Assembly (NCBI RefSeq): GCF_003813965.1
Contig: NZ_CP033896.1
Location: forward strand, 2,790,001-2,854,000
Reading direction: 5' to 3'
Length of the DNA stretch: 64,000 nt
Source of the DNA: Corynebacterium choanae
Lineage (GTDB): Bacteria; Actinomycetota; Actinomycetes; Mycobacteriales; Mycobacteriaceae
Shown: positions 9,761 to 20,328 of the stretch, in pieces
Layout: every line of letters begins with the position of its first letter
Position numbering within the stretch: the first letter of the stretch is position 1
Notes under the pieces: model-generated
Seen by the model: only the letters and a program-made list of their open reading frames with translations
What the model was told of the DNA's origin: nothing
Databases searched by the model: none
Program-made: the position numbers and the translations under genes

Positions 9761-12700
9761 TTAGATCACTGCACCGCTGCCGTGTCGGCTGATACGACGT
9801 CGAGCGACAACTGCCGCACCGACGAGCAGCAACATGGCGCCAATGAGCGACAGGGTGCGCACGTCAGCACCTGTTTGAGCAAGGAGTCCCTCCTGCCGGT
9901 CACGTTGCGGCTGCACCGGTTGATCAGGGGCCGGTGTTGGTTCCTGGTGGGGCGTCACACTTGGCTTCGGCGCAACAACAAGTGGCGGCGCTGATGGCAA
10001 TGCGGTGGACGATTCCACAACGCCAGTTAGCACCGGCAAGGTAATGATCCCCACTGGAATCAACCATGCCCAACCAGGCATCGACGAGGAGTCCTTACTC
10101 GATGCTGGTGGCACTTCAATCGGATCAGTCGGCTTCACTGATGTTGTCGGAACGGTGGATGGTTCCTCTGTTGGTTCCGGTTTCTCTGTTGGTTCCGGTT
10201 CCTCTGTCGGTTCCGGTTCTTGTGTTGGTTCCGGTTCCTCTGTTGGTTCCGGCGTAGGCTCTTCGCCGTTCACCTGCACATGCAGCGGATCCGTGGCAAC
10301 TGCAAGCTCCTGGCTTTGCGTTTCCGCAATGCTACTGACCCGCAACTCGAACTCGTAGGTGTTCTGTGCCCCAACCGCTGGTTGTGGAGGCGTGAACGAA
10401 AGTTCGGTGCGCAACATTTCACCGGCACGCAACACCAGTGGGAGCAGGTGCTCATCGCTGGAGAGCACCACTTGGTTTTCTGGTGTCACCCGCAGGATCA
10501 TTCCAGGGATCGGCTCACCGGTGGCAGGGGTGACGGTCTGCCCCGCGGCATCGCGGATCGCAAAAGGATGCCCTGGTGCAATGGTGAGTCCATCGATGGT
10601 CACCTGCAAACCACGAATAGCGGTGTTGCCAGTGTTGGTGATTGCGGCAGTAATCGTTACTGGTGTTTCCGCAGGAACAATCACAGCATGGTCAGCGGTT
10701 TGACCATCGCCACGACCATCGGTGGTATCGGTCGGTGCCCCGATGTAGAGACTTGCTGTCATGCGCGGATCAGCTTCTGGTACCACAGGCGCCTTTTCGG
10801 CCACGGTGTACAGCGGATCTGTGGCGACTACCTGTTCACCATCGTCCATACCCACTGCTTGCACCTCAACGGCATAGTCATGCAGCGCATCATCTTGGGC
10901 AGGCAGGATGACCGCAAAGGTGGCTGTTGCCCCGGCCGGGAGCAGCACCACTGGGAGTTGGGGATCATCACTGATCACGATCGACCCGTCAGCAGCTTGC
11001 CGCAGCAGCGGTGTCGCTAGCAGGTCAGGATAGGTGGCAGCAAAATCCTTCGCAGCTTCAAGGGTGGTCACCGGCTCCCCGGTGGCACTGGTTATCGTGA
11101 CCGGCACACGTTGGTGTGCAAGCGACACACCACTGATCGTCGGTGCGACACCACCAACCGGTGCCACACCGGTGTTCGTAACAGTAATTGTGGCTTGCGC
11201 CTGATCGCCACGGGGCAGGACAACCGCCGACGTTGGCTGTTGCCCGTCACCTTCACCATTGGTGGTGGCAGTGGCGGATCCGATGAAAATCTTTGCGGCC
11301 AAGGTGGACGGCCGAGGAGTGATCTTCACTGTTTCGGTTGCATCGGCAGATACTGTCGCCGTGCGGGTGGCCGCTTGGACACGTGCCGCGTTAGTGATCG
11401 TCCCGGTGGTGAGATCTTCCGCAGTCACCGCAGTCGTGCCGAAACATTCAAGGATTGCTTGCGGGGCTAGGGTGATCGCATCACCAACTGTTGTTACCCC
11501 ATCATTGCTGCGATCACAGACAAGACTCCCACCCCGGCTGGTCAGCCAGTCATCGGTGATGGTCACGTCAGTCAGCGTGGTAGGTCCGGTGTTTGTGACA
11601 GTAATCGTGAAGGTGACATTCGTATCTACTGTCGCAGTCGCCACATCGGCGCGTTTCATCAACGCAATGGCCGGTTGGGCGGTTTGCACCGTGGCTGTTG
11701 CTGTCGCTTGTACCCGCTTGTCCACGACCAAATCATCCGGATCACTGGGGGTTAAGCCGGTGGCAGTTGCCGTGTTCGTCAACAGGGGCTGTGCCACATC
11801 AGCGCTGGTGATCTCATATGGCGCAGCGGCAGCACAGTCAGTTGACTCGCCCGGGGAAAGCGTAGTGGCAGCACACTCAATATCGGTTGCGCCAAGCCGC
11901 GGATCGGCAACGCGAATATCCCGCAGCGTGGTCGATCCAGTGTTGGTCACTGTGAAGGTGTAGTCGATAGTATCCCCGACCACGGCCGCCGGATAGTCGC
12001 CGACGATGGTTGCCCGCTTCACTAGCTGCAACGCCCCCGCGGTCCGGTGAGGCACCGCAGCGGTAGCCTCGTTACTCACGTTTCGATCAGGCTGCCCGGG
12101 TTGCGGATAGGCCACCTTGTCACTTGCAGTCGCCGTATTCACGGTCGAGGCGGCCGCATCAATCATCGCCTGCGTGATCGTTGTCGTGTACACGCAGCTG
12201 ACATTGTGGCCACTAGCAATGGAACCAATAGCAGAAACCGGAACGGAATCGGTTGCGGGAGTATTCCCGGCAAGCAGATCACTTACCGCCGCATCCGCAT
12301 AACACTTCGGTGTGTCATCCGCGGAGGCAAGCATCGCATCGTGCAGCTGCACATCTTCGGCGTCCGCATTGCCCTGATTGGCAATGCTGACTACCCAGCG
12401 CACCTGTGAGCCGGCCTTAGCAACAGTGTGCTCTTCACTGCTCGCAGCGTCACCAGTTGTCGAATCCTCTGGGGTATTCCCCGCTGATGCAAGCAGTTTC
12501 GCTTGCTTTGCCACCACAAGTTTCGGCTTCCCTGCTTGGAACTTCGCCAGCGCAGGTTTAGTTTCGATCGCGACACCTTGCGATGTCGTACCGGTAGCTG
12601 TGGCCGTATTGGTCACCACATTCGGGGTGCTTCCCACATTGGCGTCAGCCGCTGTGACCACATAGGTCGCGCGACAGGTCACCGACTCACCGGCGGCCAG

Positions 12701-15700
12701 CACCACATTCTGTGCCGTGGCTGTGTTGTCACTGGTGGTGCCATCATCGGTGGCCGTAGCGGCATCGCTATTGGCCGTATCGGCATCGCTGTTGGTCGTA
12801 GCCTCGCCACTATTGGTGGCTGTACCGTGTGCAGCAGTGCCAGGATCTGCAGGGCTGTCGCACACAATTGGGACACCGGCGGCGGCAAGCCGCGGGTCGT
12901 CAATAGTAACCTGGTGTGCAGTCACCTCACCGGTGTTAGTGACCCTAAACAGGTAAGTAACCGGCTCCCCGGGGCGGAACACATGATCATCCGCCGCGTC
13001 GACGTCTTTCCGCAGGGTCAGCGCCGCATCCTGCCGCAGCGTGGCATGAGCATCATCTTCTGCTTCTGCGGCAGCATTGCGCGTCGACCCGGTCACCACA
13101 ACCATATTGTCGAGCTGCTCACCTCGATCGACATCAGCTTGTGACACCCGGATCTGCGCATAGCAGGTCGTTGTCGCACCCTGTGCAAGCTTGCCCCCGG
13201 GGAAGTCGGTGAGTTCCCGGTTATCAGGGCAAAACAGCGGTTCAACACTGGTGGGATCGGCAACATACCGCTCGTCGACCTCCGAGTCGATCAAAAGGAC
13301 ATCGTCCAGGTCAGTGTCGCCGGTGTTTTCCACCACAATCTTGTAGCTGATGAAATCGCCGACCTTGAAACCATCATCCGGCTGGTTTGTAATGGTCTTT
13401 TTCACGCGCAGTGCCGGTTTCGCTACCTGCACCGTCACCGTGTTTGACTCCCCACTCGGGGTGGGCAGCTTATAGTTCGGGCTCGGTGCCGTAGAGGTAA
13501 ACGAGGCAGTGTTGACAATCTCACCGCGCACCAAATCCTCTTCGGTGACCACATGGGATGGGGAAACACATTCATACTGCTCCCCTGGGGCGATACTAAA
13601 CGGGGCACAGAAAGCTTGTGGATCATAGCCGAGCTCAGCAAGCACCGGATCGGACAGCGTGACTTTATGCAAGGTCACCGCACCGGTGTTGGTGAAGGTG
13701 AAACGGTAGTAGATCCGATCGCCGACAACCACCTTCGAGCCTGCCGGAATGTTCGTGGTTTTCGCCAAAGTCAAACCGGCCAGGGTGGCGACCTGCGCCA
13801 CCGCTTGCGCCGACGGGGTGTTTGTCGGATTGTCATTGTTGTCGGTGCCGGAAACACTGGCCGTGTTGATAATTGGCAGGGATTCATCGACAACCCCTTG
13901 CGGCACATAGCCTAAAATGCCGCATTCGACATGGGAGCCGGCCGGAAGCGGCCCAAAATCGTGAAAGCCGTCAAACACCTCATGCACATTGCCGTCCAAA
14001 ATGCAGGACAGCTGTCCGGCACCCCACTCTTTCATCTGTGCATCATCGATAACAACAGTCTTTAAATCGGTGGTGCCAATATTTTCCACCCTGATGAGAT
14101 AGACCACTTCATCATCGGCTTTGAGCGCGTTGATATCAGTTTTCGACTCATCCAGCGGAATGATCTGCTTCGTAATCGACAGATAGGGTTTCCCGGCGCG
14201 CACATCAGCGCGTGCTATTTCAGAAACAACCTTCTCCCCGGTGACGGTTTTCGCCTGCGCCTGGGCAGTGTTGATAATCGTGCCTGGCTGTTCCGGGTCG
14301 GTGATATCAGCGTCCTGGACGGTGTAGCTGGCGGTGCAGGTTACCGTCGCATTAGGGGCAAGCTCAGCAGTCTTGGTGTTGTCGCAAACAATCGTATCGA
14401 CCCGATCATCAGTGATAGTCACCTCCCGGAGGGTGACATTGCCGCTGTTGGTGACGGTGAACTGATAGTTGACGACATCACCGACCAGCAGCAGCTGGGT
14501 GGGGTCACCGGTGGTTGACTTGGTGAGCTGCAGGGCAGGCGTGAGTGTCGGCGGGGTGACGGTGGCTTGTTGTGCGCCTTCGCTGACCGGAGTGGCTTTC
14601 ACCGCAACCGGGCGAGGATTGCCATCTTCCCCGATCGTGTTCGCACTTCCGGTTGCCGTCATGGTGTTGAGATATGTGTTTCCCCGATCCACATCTTCTT
14701 GGGTGTAGGTCAACGTCACCGTACACGATAGTGTTTTGCCCACGTCGAGCTGCAGGTTGCCGTTGCTTCCCTTGGTCTCTTGGGTGTCCGGGTCGACGCA
14801 CTTGCCAATGGCGAGCTGCTCATCTCGTTCACCGGCGGTGGCAAGCACATCTGTGACGCTAATGTTGTTGACCTGCACATCACCGGTGTTGCGAACATTT
14901 AACCGGAATTGCACTTCCCGGTTTGCACCACCGACGGTGGTGTGTTGCCAACGGTCGCCGTCTTGCACGAGTTTTTCCACGCTGAGCTGCGGATTACTTG
15001 CTACGGGACGAATCGATGCTTGATCGGTTTGCACGGCCAGCGGGGTTTGCACCAATTCGCCGGCATCATTGCGCGCCATATAGTGCGATTTGGCGCTGGC
15101 CACATTGGTTTCTTCCCGCTGGTTGTCGAGGAATTGTTGGGTTGCTTGGAACTCGCCAACACAGTGCACGGTTTTCCCCGGTGCCAATTTCGGAATCGTC
15201 ACGGTGGTGTCGACCGCCTGGGACACCTCAAGGGTGTTTTTTACCAGCCCACAGACCAGCGGAATGTGTTCATCCCCGGAGAACACGTCGCTGATCGCGG
15301 TATCGATTAAGGTCACATTGCCGCGGTTTTCCACAGCGATATGGAAGCGCACCATATCGCCTTCCTGCAGCGGGATACTCGGATCCCGCGCATCAAGTGT
15401 CTTCGTGATGCTAAACCCGGGGTTCGCTGCTGCGACGGGCTGGTTGGCGGATGCTGTTGCGGTCACCGTTTTCCCGGCATAGCTGCCAGTGATGCTTGCC
15501 GTATTAGCAATCGACTGCGCATCAACATCGGCCTGAGTGGCTGTAAACGCTAAGGTGCAGCTGTAGGTGTCACCCACCTGTAAAGCGACAGAGCTTGCCG
15601 TCAGTAGGTTCCCGCGGAAGGTTTCCTGCTGTGCCTGGTTTTGCACCACACAGTCAGCGACCACGTGACGATCCGTTGCCCACTTGTCGACAAGCTGCAA

Positions 15701-18700
15701 GTCGCGCAGCGGCACATTGCCGTCATTACTGCCGGTGATGGTGAAGCTGGCCGGTTGCCCGACAGTAACCGGGGCGCTGCTATCAGCGGTTTTGTCAATA
15801 CTGATCGCCCGGTTGACTTCACGAACAGCAAAATCAACATGGGGCACATTGGCGATATCCGCCACATCCCCGCTACCGGGCACAGTAAACGCCGGGGTGA
15901 TCGCCGTGGTACCGACCGGATCATCACTCCCGCCATCAATATGATGCTCCTCAGCGATGGTTGCCGGGTCGATGGTTTCCGCGGCAAGCCACAGATATTT
16001 CTCGTTGAAGGTTTGCTGATAGTTCGCAGCAACATCAAGACGCACCTGATAGCCGTCTCCGGGCAGCACCTTCGGGAAACGATAGGTGCCGTCAGATTGC
16101 ACAGCAACCACCTGTGGTGTTTCCCCAACGACGACTGTGTTGCCTTGTGCATCCAACAAGGTGGCAGTGAGCGCATCGGCGGGAAGGCCTTGCAGCTGCG
16201 AGGTTTTCCCTGTGACTGCTTCTTCGGTCGGATCAAGCAGGAACACCGTCCCCGCGACACTCGGCAAAACCCGCAAGGTCTGCTGGTCACAATTCGCCCC
16301 GGAGTCAGCACCAGTGATAGCTGCCGCATCCTGCGGCGGGCAATCAGCAGAGGTAGGAATTTCGGCCTGTTCATGGGTGGAGCCAAACGCAAAGTTTCGC
16401 AGCACACCCACAGGTGCACCGGTGATCCGCAGCCGCATCGTCACCACTGCAGGCTTCGCCGGCGCATCCGGCCTGGTTGGATCAATCACCCCCTGGTCAT
16501 TGAGCACACCGGGAAGCCAGACAACTTTCTTCGTCGGTTTGCTTGGCAGCGCCGAATCATCGCCGACTTCCGCCAAGGCCGCATCCGCCGCCGGATCACT
16601 ATAGTCGGTGTAGACTTGACCGACGGTTTCATCGGAAAGAATTTCTTCAAAAACCAATCCTGGCGGAATAAAGTCCCGAATCATCGGGGAGGCAAGCACC
16701 ACCCCAGGTTGCTTCCCAGAGACGGTGATCTGAAACAGCACCGTATCACCAACACCGAGGAGATAATCCTGCGGATCGGTGCCATCAATGTGCTGTTTCG
16801 CATCGGCGAAACTACCCCCCGCATCCGGGATAATCACCGACTTGTTGACCTCTAGCTCGGGGGAATATTGCACCAGTGCGGAAGCAGGGGTGAACGTCCC
16901 CAAATCTGACCCATTCGATGATAGTTTCGCCCGGAATGACACCCGGTTTACCGCAATATCCCCGTCGCCAATACCGGTACCTGCCACCGTGTTTTTCGGC
17001 ATCGCCATCTCAATTGGCACATCATAAGAGCCGCTTAACGCATGATCGAAGGCGATCCGCAGATAGCGCACCTGGGAAAAGTCGGTGACCTCCTCTGCTG
17101 TCACCCACTCGTTGCGGCCGTTGAAGTCCACACAGGACGCCGCATCTGCCGGGTAGGGATCCGTCCCGGATTCCCCCATCTCCGGGCGGCACGGATTTGT
17201 TGAGGTGGAATACCACACCGTCGCCGGCAGCGGCCCTACCTTCCACCGTTTTTCGGTGTCATCAAAATAGCGGCCAACCGGCATCGTGACAGGACCGGTC
17301 AACGTGGGCACCAGTGTCGTGCCATTGGGCTCATCGTTTCCTTGCTTCCCAGTTGCCGGATCATAGGTGTGATGGGTTCCAGCGATCGTTGCCCGATCGG
17401 GTTCCCGCTCATTGACCTTCACCCACGGACCTGCAGCGGGCAACGCATCATAGAGCACATAGTCATCGAGCGAATTCGACCCGATGGTACCGATCCGCAG
17501 AAAGAACTTCACTGTGTTCGTCGCCCGGGAAACACGCGGCAGATCCGGGTTTTCTGGATATTGCGTGGACCGGAAATCCAGCGCAGGATCTTTATCCCCC
17601 CACGCATATTTTGAAATTCCCACCAGCGTATAGGGGCTGACACTCATCGACCCGCGCGCAACCGACCACCGCCTAGTGTCCACACACTGCGCCGAGGTGC
17701 CCTCCGGGCAGCCGATTGCAAACGGATTATCCACATAGCTGCCGGCGGTATCAAGCTGGCGGGTGTCATCAAAGGTGGTAAGCATCAACGCAATTGCCGG
17801 ACGAGCCGCATCCAACCGGGAATCGTCATACACCCCGGCAGGAGCCCCAACTGCGGTGACCTCATAGTCGATATAGCAATTCGAGATCTCCATATTGGCT
17901 GGCAGCACCACATTCTCAGGGACGGAAAACTGCCAAATCTGCCCACCCGACGGGGATCGCTGCTCCAACAGCGTCCAAGTAAGATCAGCGGGATTATAAG
18001 CCTTCTTCCCTGGTGGAACCTGCTCACCTTCACCGCAGCGCACATTCGGGCCAGTTGGCACAGCATCATTCGGGGAAATCTCTAACCCACCGGGCATGAC
18101 CAGATAGCCGTACGGACGAAACGGCGCCGCACCCAGATTCCGCAAACCCAACCGGAATTTCCCGTGCTTGTCCTCGCCTACTTCCCGCACTGTTGTATAG
18201 AGAAATGCCTCAGGCTGCGGCTTGGGATTATGCACATTAAGCAGTGCCGCCCGGTTTAACACCACCGGTTTACCAGCCAAATTGTTGTAGGTGATCTTCG
18301 CATCATTGGCGATCTGCACCACATCCCGCTCCCCACCGTCACTGGTGTTATAGAGACTGTCGGGAATGTCGGTGCGGCCGGCAAGCTTCATCGTAAACCG
18401 TGCCCCGGAAGCAACCTCGTCAATCACTGCAGTAAAACGCACCGGTGTGAAATCGGCAGGCAGCCCAAAATCATGCTGCACCGACTCTGCTTCCTCATCT
18501 GACGGGAACGCTACCTCGTGGACTTCACCGGCAAGATTCGCAAAACTCAGACGAATCGCCGGATGGCCTGTGCGCGGCAGCGCATCCGTGCTTCCCGGGG
18601 CCGGGGTGCGATCGACCTGATCGACAATAAGTGAGGTCGGCACATAGTGGATACCACCATCACCACCAGGGTCGGTACAGGTCGCGTTTTGATAGAGCGC

Positions 18701-19921
18701 CTTGGCATAGGTCAAACAGGTCTGTGGCCGCAGCACATCCTCGATCGTGATCGGGGCAGTGCCATACCGGGTGACCATAAAGGAAAACTTCTGATCATCT
18801 TGATGATTGACATGCGTCGAACCATAGGCGGCTTTCGCCGCCGAGCCATTGCTTGCCTTCGTAATCGTGACGGTGGCATTAGCAGGCCTGGCAACCCCCG
18901 GGCTGTCAGCCGCAATAGGGTCTCCTGCTAAGTCTGTGAGCGTTGCTGGATCGAATTTCGCAGTGTTGGTCAGCGTAATATCTTTGCCGCTGGTTTCCAC
19001 TTCATCGGTGATCACTTCGGCGACATATTTCACCCGCACAGTGCGGCCAGCGACTTGGGTTGCCGCCCAGTCAACCACCCGATCAACAGTGATCGAAATA
19101 GTTCGACTGTTTTCGTCATAGTGCACATAGTCGCTGCTCAACAGGTTGCTGTTGGTTGTGGCAAGCACCTTGTCCACTGGATAGTCGGCCGCAGCATAGG
19201 AGGAAAGATCAAACCTGGAATCCGGGGTGAGATCCGTATTTCGGAAGGCAACAAAACGCAGTCCGGCAGGCAGCGTATCGACAATAGTGCCTTGCAAACC
19301 GGTCAAACCAAGGGCTGTATTGCGTTGATACTCCACCGTATAGGTGACGTATTGTCCCTTGATAGCTTTGCTGCTTTCCACAATTTTCGCCAACGAGGTG
19401 CTGCGCTCAGCGGTGACGGTTTGCGTAAAGGTGGTGTGAGCTTTCTCGCCGTTGAGCGAAATATCTGCGGTGAGCTGGTGTGAACCGGGCGTGGTGTACA
19501 AATCCCGGGTATCCCACTCAACGGAATAGGAGACACTCGGCTCGGAAAAATACGGCATCGTCATGACCACCGGATCAGCATCCGGATCGGCAACTTCGAT
19601 CTGCGGTAAAGAAACCTGCGCGGAACCCAATGCGCCGGGAGGTCGCGGAATAGCGATCTGCATCCCAGTGCAGTTGGTGTCACATTTCACGGTGACACCG
19701 ACCTGCAGTTTGGCGCCCAGCTTGGTGGTGACGTCATCAATAGTCACTGCAGCTTTCCCGCCAGCCAAACTTGCTGTTGCCGCTGTGGCCAGTGGCGGCG
19801 CGATCACCTGAACACCGGTGACACATAACACGACCGTGGCCAATATCGCGAGTATCCGCCTTAAAAATGCACCCGCCATCGACCGGGTGGGAAGTTCACT
19901 GTGTTCAGCAAACCGGTTCAT
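9761..19921 (-). CDS. Giant repeat surface protein B with LAQTG sorting signal
   Basis: A 3386-aa protein. The ATG at 19921 is chosen over an in-frame upstream ATG at 19960 because AAGGAC sits about 9 bases before it and a signal peptide (residues 1 to about 50, core ILAILATVVLCVTG) follows directly. Residues to about 1370 form the conserved N-terminal region with an SdrD-B-like domain. Eleven DUF7507-like repeats run from about 1370 to 2875, each with two cysteines around LxPG. Two repeats of a second kind follow (KIFIG/LYIG, GDGQ, VPAE, VTNTG), then a Glu-Pro-Thr-rich segment (about 3220-3264). The end has LAQTG at 3347-3351, a hydrophobic helix and an ARRR tail, which is a cell-wall sorting signal. 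LAXTG is the type recognised by class E sortases. Repeat 8 carries a Thr/Asn/Asp-rich insertion. The role as surface stalk or adhesin is inferred. Confidence 0.92.
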   Translation of the reverse strand: MNRFAEHSELPTRSMAGAFLRRILAILATVVLCVTGVQVIAPPLATAATASLAGGKAAVTIDDVTTKLGAKLQVGVTVKCDTNCTGMQIAIPRPPGALGSAQVSLPQIEVADPDADPVVMTMPYFSEPSVSYSVEWDTRDLYTTPGSHQLTADISLNGEKAHTTFTQTVTAERSTSLAKIVESSKAIKGQYVTYTVEYQRNTALGLTGLQGTIVDTLPAGLRFVAFRNTDLTPDSRFDLSSYAAADYPVDKVLATTNSNLLSSDYVHYDENSRTISITVDRVVDWAATQVAGRTVRVKYVAEVITDEVETSGKDITLTNTAKFDPATLTDLAGDPIAADSPGVARPANATVTITKASNGSAAKAAYGSTHVNHQDDQKFSFMVTRYGTAPITIEDVLRPQTCLTYAKALYQNATCTDPGGDGGIHYVPTSLIVDQVDRTPAPGSTDALPRTGHPAIRLSFANLAGEVHEVAFPSDEEAESVQHDFGLPADFTPVRFTAVIDEVASGARFTMKLAGRTDIPDSLYNTSDGGERDVVQIANDAKITYNNLAGKPVVLNRAALLNVHNPKPQPEAFLYTTVREVGEDKHGKFRLGLRNLGAAPFRPYGYLVMPGGLEISPNDAVPTGPNVRCGEGEQVPPGKKAYNPADLTWTLLEQRSPSGGQIWQFSVPENVVLPANMEISNCYIDYEVTAVGAPAGVYDDSRLDAARPAIALMLTTFDDTRQLDTAGSYVDNPFAIGCPEGTSAQCVDTRRWSVARGSMSVSPYTLVGISKYAWGDKDPALDFRSTQYPENPDLPRVSRATNTVKFFLRIGTIGSNSLDDYVLYDALPAAGPWVKVNEREPDRATIAGTHHTYDPATGKQGNDEPNGTTLVPTLTGPVTMPVGRYFDDTEKRWKVGPLPATVWYSTSTNPCRPEMGESGTDPYPADAASCVDFNGRNEWVTAEEVTDFSQVRYLRIAFDHALSGSYDVPIEMAMPKNTVAGTGIGDGDIAVNRVSFRAKLSSNGSDLGTFTPASALVQYSPELEVNKSVIIPDAGGSFADAKQHIDGTDPQDYLLGVGDTVLFQITVSGKQPGVVLASPMIRDFIPPGLVFEEILSDETVGQVYTDYSDPAADAALAEVGDDSALPSKPTKKVVWLPGVLNDQGVIDPTRPDAPAKPAVVTMRLRITGAPVGVLRNFAFGSTHEQAEIPTSADCPPQDAAAITGADSGANCDQQTLRVLPSVAGTVFLLDPTEEAVTGKTSQLQGLPADALTATLLDAQGNTVVVGETPQVVAVQSDGTYRFPKVLPGDGYQVRLDVAANYQQTFNEKYLWLAAETIDPATIAEEHHIDGGSDDPVGTTAITPAFTVPGSGDVADIANVPHVDFAVREVNRAISIDKTADSSAPVTVGQPASFTITGSNDGNVPLRDLQLVDKWATDRHVVADCVVQNQAQQETFRGNLLTASSVALQVGDTYSCTLAFTATQADVDAQSIANTASITGSYAGKTVTATASANQPVAAANPGFSITKTLDARDPSIPLQEGDMVRFHIAVENRGNVTLIDTAISDVFSGDEHIPLVCGLVKNTLEVSQAVDTTVTIPKLAPGKTVHCVGEFQATQQFLDNQREETNVASAKSHYMARNDAGELVQTPLAVQTDQASIRPVASNPQLSVEKLVQDGDRWQHTTVGGANREVQFRLNVRNTGDVQVNNISVTDVLATAGERDEQLAIGKCVDPDTQETKGSNGNLQLDVGKTLSCTVTLTYTQEDVDRGNTYLNTMTATGSANTIGEDGNPRPVAVKATPVSEGAQQATVTPPTLTPALQLTKSTTGDPTQLLLVGDVVNYQFTVTNSGNVTLREVTITDDRVDTIVCDNTKTAELAPNATVTCTASYTVQDADITDPEQPGTIINTAQAQAKTVTGEKVVSEIARADVRAGKPYLSITKQIIPLDESKTDINALKADDEVVYLIRVENIGTTDLKTVVIDDAQMKEWGAGQLSCILDGNVHEVFDGFHDFGPLPAGSHVECGILGYVPQGVVDESLPIINTASVSGTDNNDNPTNTPSAQAVAQVATLAGLTLAKTTNIPAGSKVVVGDRIYYRFTFTNTGAVTLHKVTLSDPVLAELGYDPQAFCAPFSIAPGEQYECVSPSHVVTEEDLVRGEIVNTASFTSTAPSPNYKLPTPSGESNTVTVQVAKPALRVKKTITNQPDDGFKVGDFISYKIVVENTGDTDLDDVLLIDSEVDERYVADPTSVEPLFCPDNRELTDFPGGKLAQGATTTCYAQIRVSQADVDRGEQLDNMVVVTGSTRNAAAEAEDDAHATLRQDAALTLRKDVDAADDHVFRPGEPVTYLFRVTNTGEVTAHQVTIDDPRLAAAGVPIVCDSPADPGTAAHGTATNSGEATTNSDADTANSDAATATDDGTTSDNTATAQNVVLAAGESVTCRATYVVTAADANVGSTPNVVTNTATATGTTSQGVAIETKPALAKFQAGKPKLVVAKQAKLLASAGNTPEDSTTGDAASSEEHTVAKAGSQVRWVVSIANQGNADAEDVQLHDAMLASADDTPKCYADAAVSDLLAGNTPATDSVPVSAIGSIASGHNVSCVYTTTITQAMIDAAASTVNTATASDKVAYPQPGQPDRNVSNEATAAVPHRTAGALQLVKRATIVGDYPAAVVGDTIDYTFTVTNTGSTTLRDIRVADPRLGATDIECAATTLSPGESTDCAAAAPYEITSADVAQPLLTNTATATGLTPSDPDDLVVDKRVQATATATVQTAQPAIALMKRADVATATVDTNVTFTITVTNTGPTTLTDVTITDDWLTSRGGSLVCDRSNDGVTTVGDAITLAPQAILECFGTTAVTAEDLTTGTITNAARVQAATRTATVSADATETVKITPRPSTLAAKIFIGSATATTNGEGDGQQPTSAVVLPRGDQAQATITVTNTGVAPVGGVAPTISGVSLAHQRVPVTITSATGEPVTTLEAAKDFAATYPDLLATPLLRQAADGSIVISDDPQLPVVLLPAGATATFAVILPAQDDALHDYAVEVQAVGMDDGEQVVATDPLYTVAEKAPVVPEADPRMTASLYIGAPTDTTDGRGDGQTADHAVIVPAETPVTITAAITNTGNTAIRGLQVTIDGLTIAPGHPFAIRDAAGQTVTPATGEPIPGMILRVTPENQVVLSSDEHLLPLVLRAGEMLRTELSFTPPQPAVGAQNTYEFELRVSSIAETQSQELAVATDPLHVQVNGEEPTPEPTEEPEPTQEPEPTEEPEPTEKPEPTEEPSTVPTTSVKPTDPIEVPPASSKDSSSMPGWAWLIPVGIITLPVLTGVVESSTALPSAPPLVVAPKPSVTPHQEPTPAPDQPVQPQRDRQEGLLAQTGADVRTLSLIGAMLLLVGAAVVARRRISRHGSGAVI
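10144..10262 (-). repeat. 18-bp coding repeat, Glu-Pro-Thr stalk
   Basis: Imperfect tandem copies of GGTTCCGGTTCCTCTGTT on the plus strand encode the TEEPEP-type segment just before the sorting signal of protein B. Such segments usually span the peptidoglycan, and the repeat makes length change by slippage likely. Confidence 0.75.
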
Positions 19922-20227
19922 GCTGGACCGTCCTTCGCGCAGGGGAGACAGCACTGCCACACCTGCACAACTTGGAACAGTTTGAACACTGGCGTGCGCA
20001 CACCATCAGGATTGCTCCCATGGATCAATACAGCCAAGAAGGCAAGGACAGCAGTGGTAGCAATTGCTCTAAACCTTAAAGTAACACTGCCTTGCCTGGG
20101 CTGTTGTGCAACGTGATGAATCTCAATTCTTTTCAAGAGGTATTAACTTTCTCCTCGCTTCCCTCGTCACTGTGCTGCAGGCTCGCCATTTGCCGAATGT
20201 TTGCTGACGTTGATCCGCACAACACGA
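19922..20227. other. Leader/promoter gap upstream of giant gene B
   Basis: About 300 bases between the start of gene B and the terminator of gene C, with no coding frame I can support. An AT-rich stretch at 20105-20160 could hold the promoter of gene B, but no box pair stands out. It shows that genes B and C are probably separate transcription units. Confidence 0.5.
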
Positions 20228-20262
20228 AACCCCGGATGGTGTGGGATACACCATCCGGGGTT
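20228..20262 (-). terminator. Terminator of giant gene C
   Basis: A perfect 14-bp stem (20228-20241 with 20249-20262, arms AACCCCGGATGGTG and its complement) with a 7-base loop lies 67 bases after the stop codon of gene C. The downstream minus-strand sequence is only weakly T-rich. Confidence 0.75.
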
Positions 20263-20328
20263 ATTAGCTGGAATCAACCAGCTCTTCGCACCATGCACTG
20301 CTCGTAACGGCGGTGCTTTGTGATGCTG

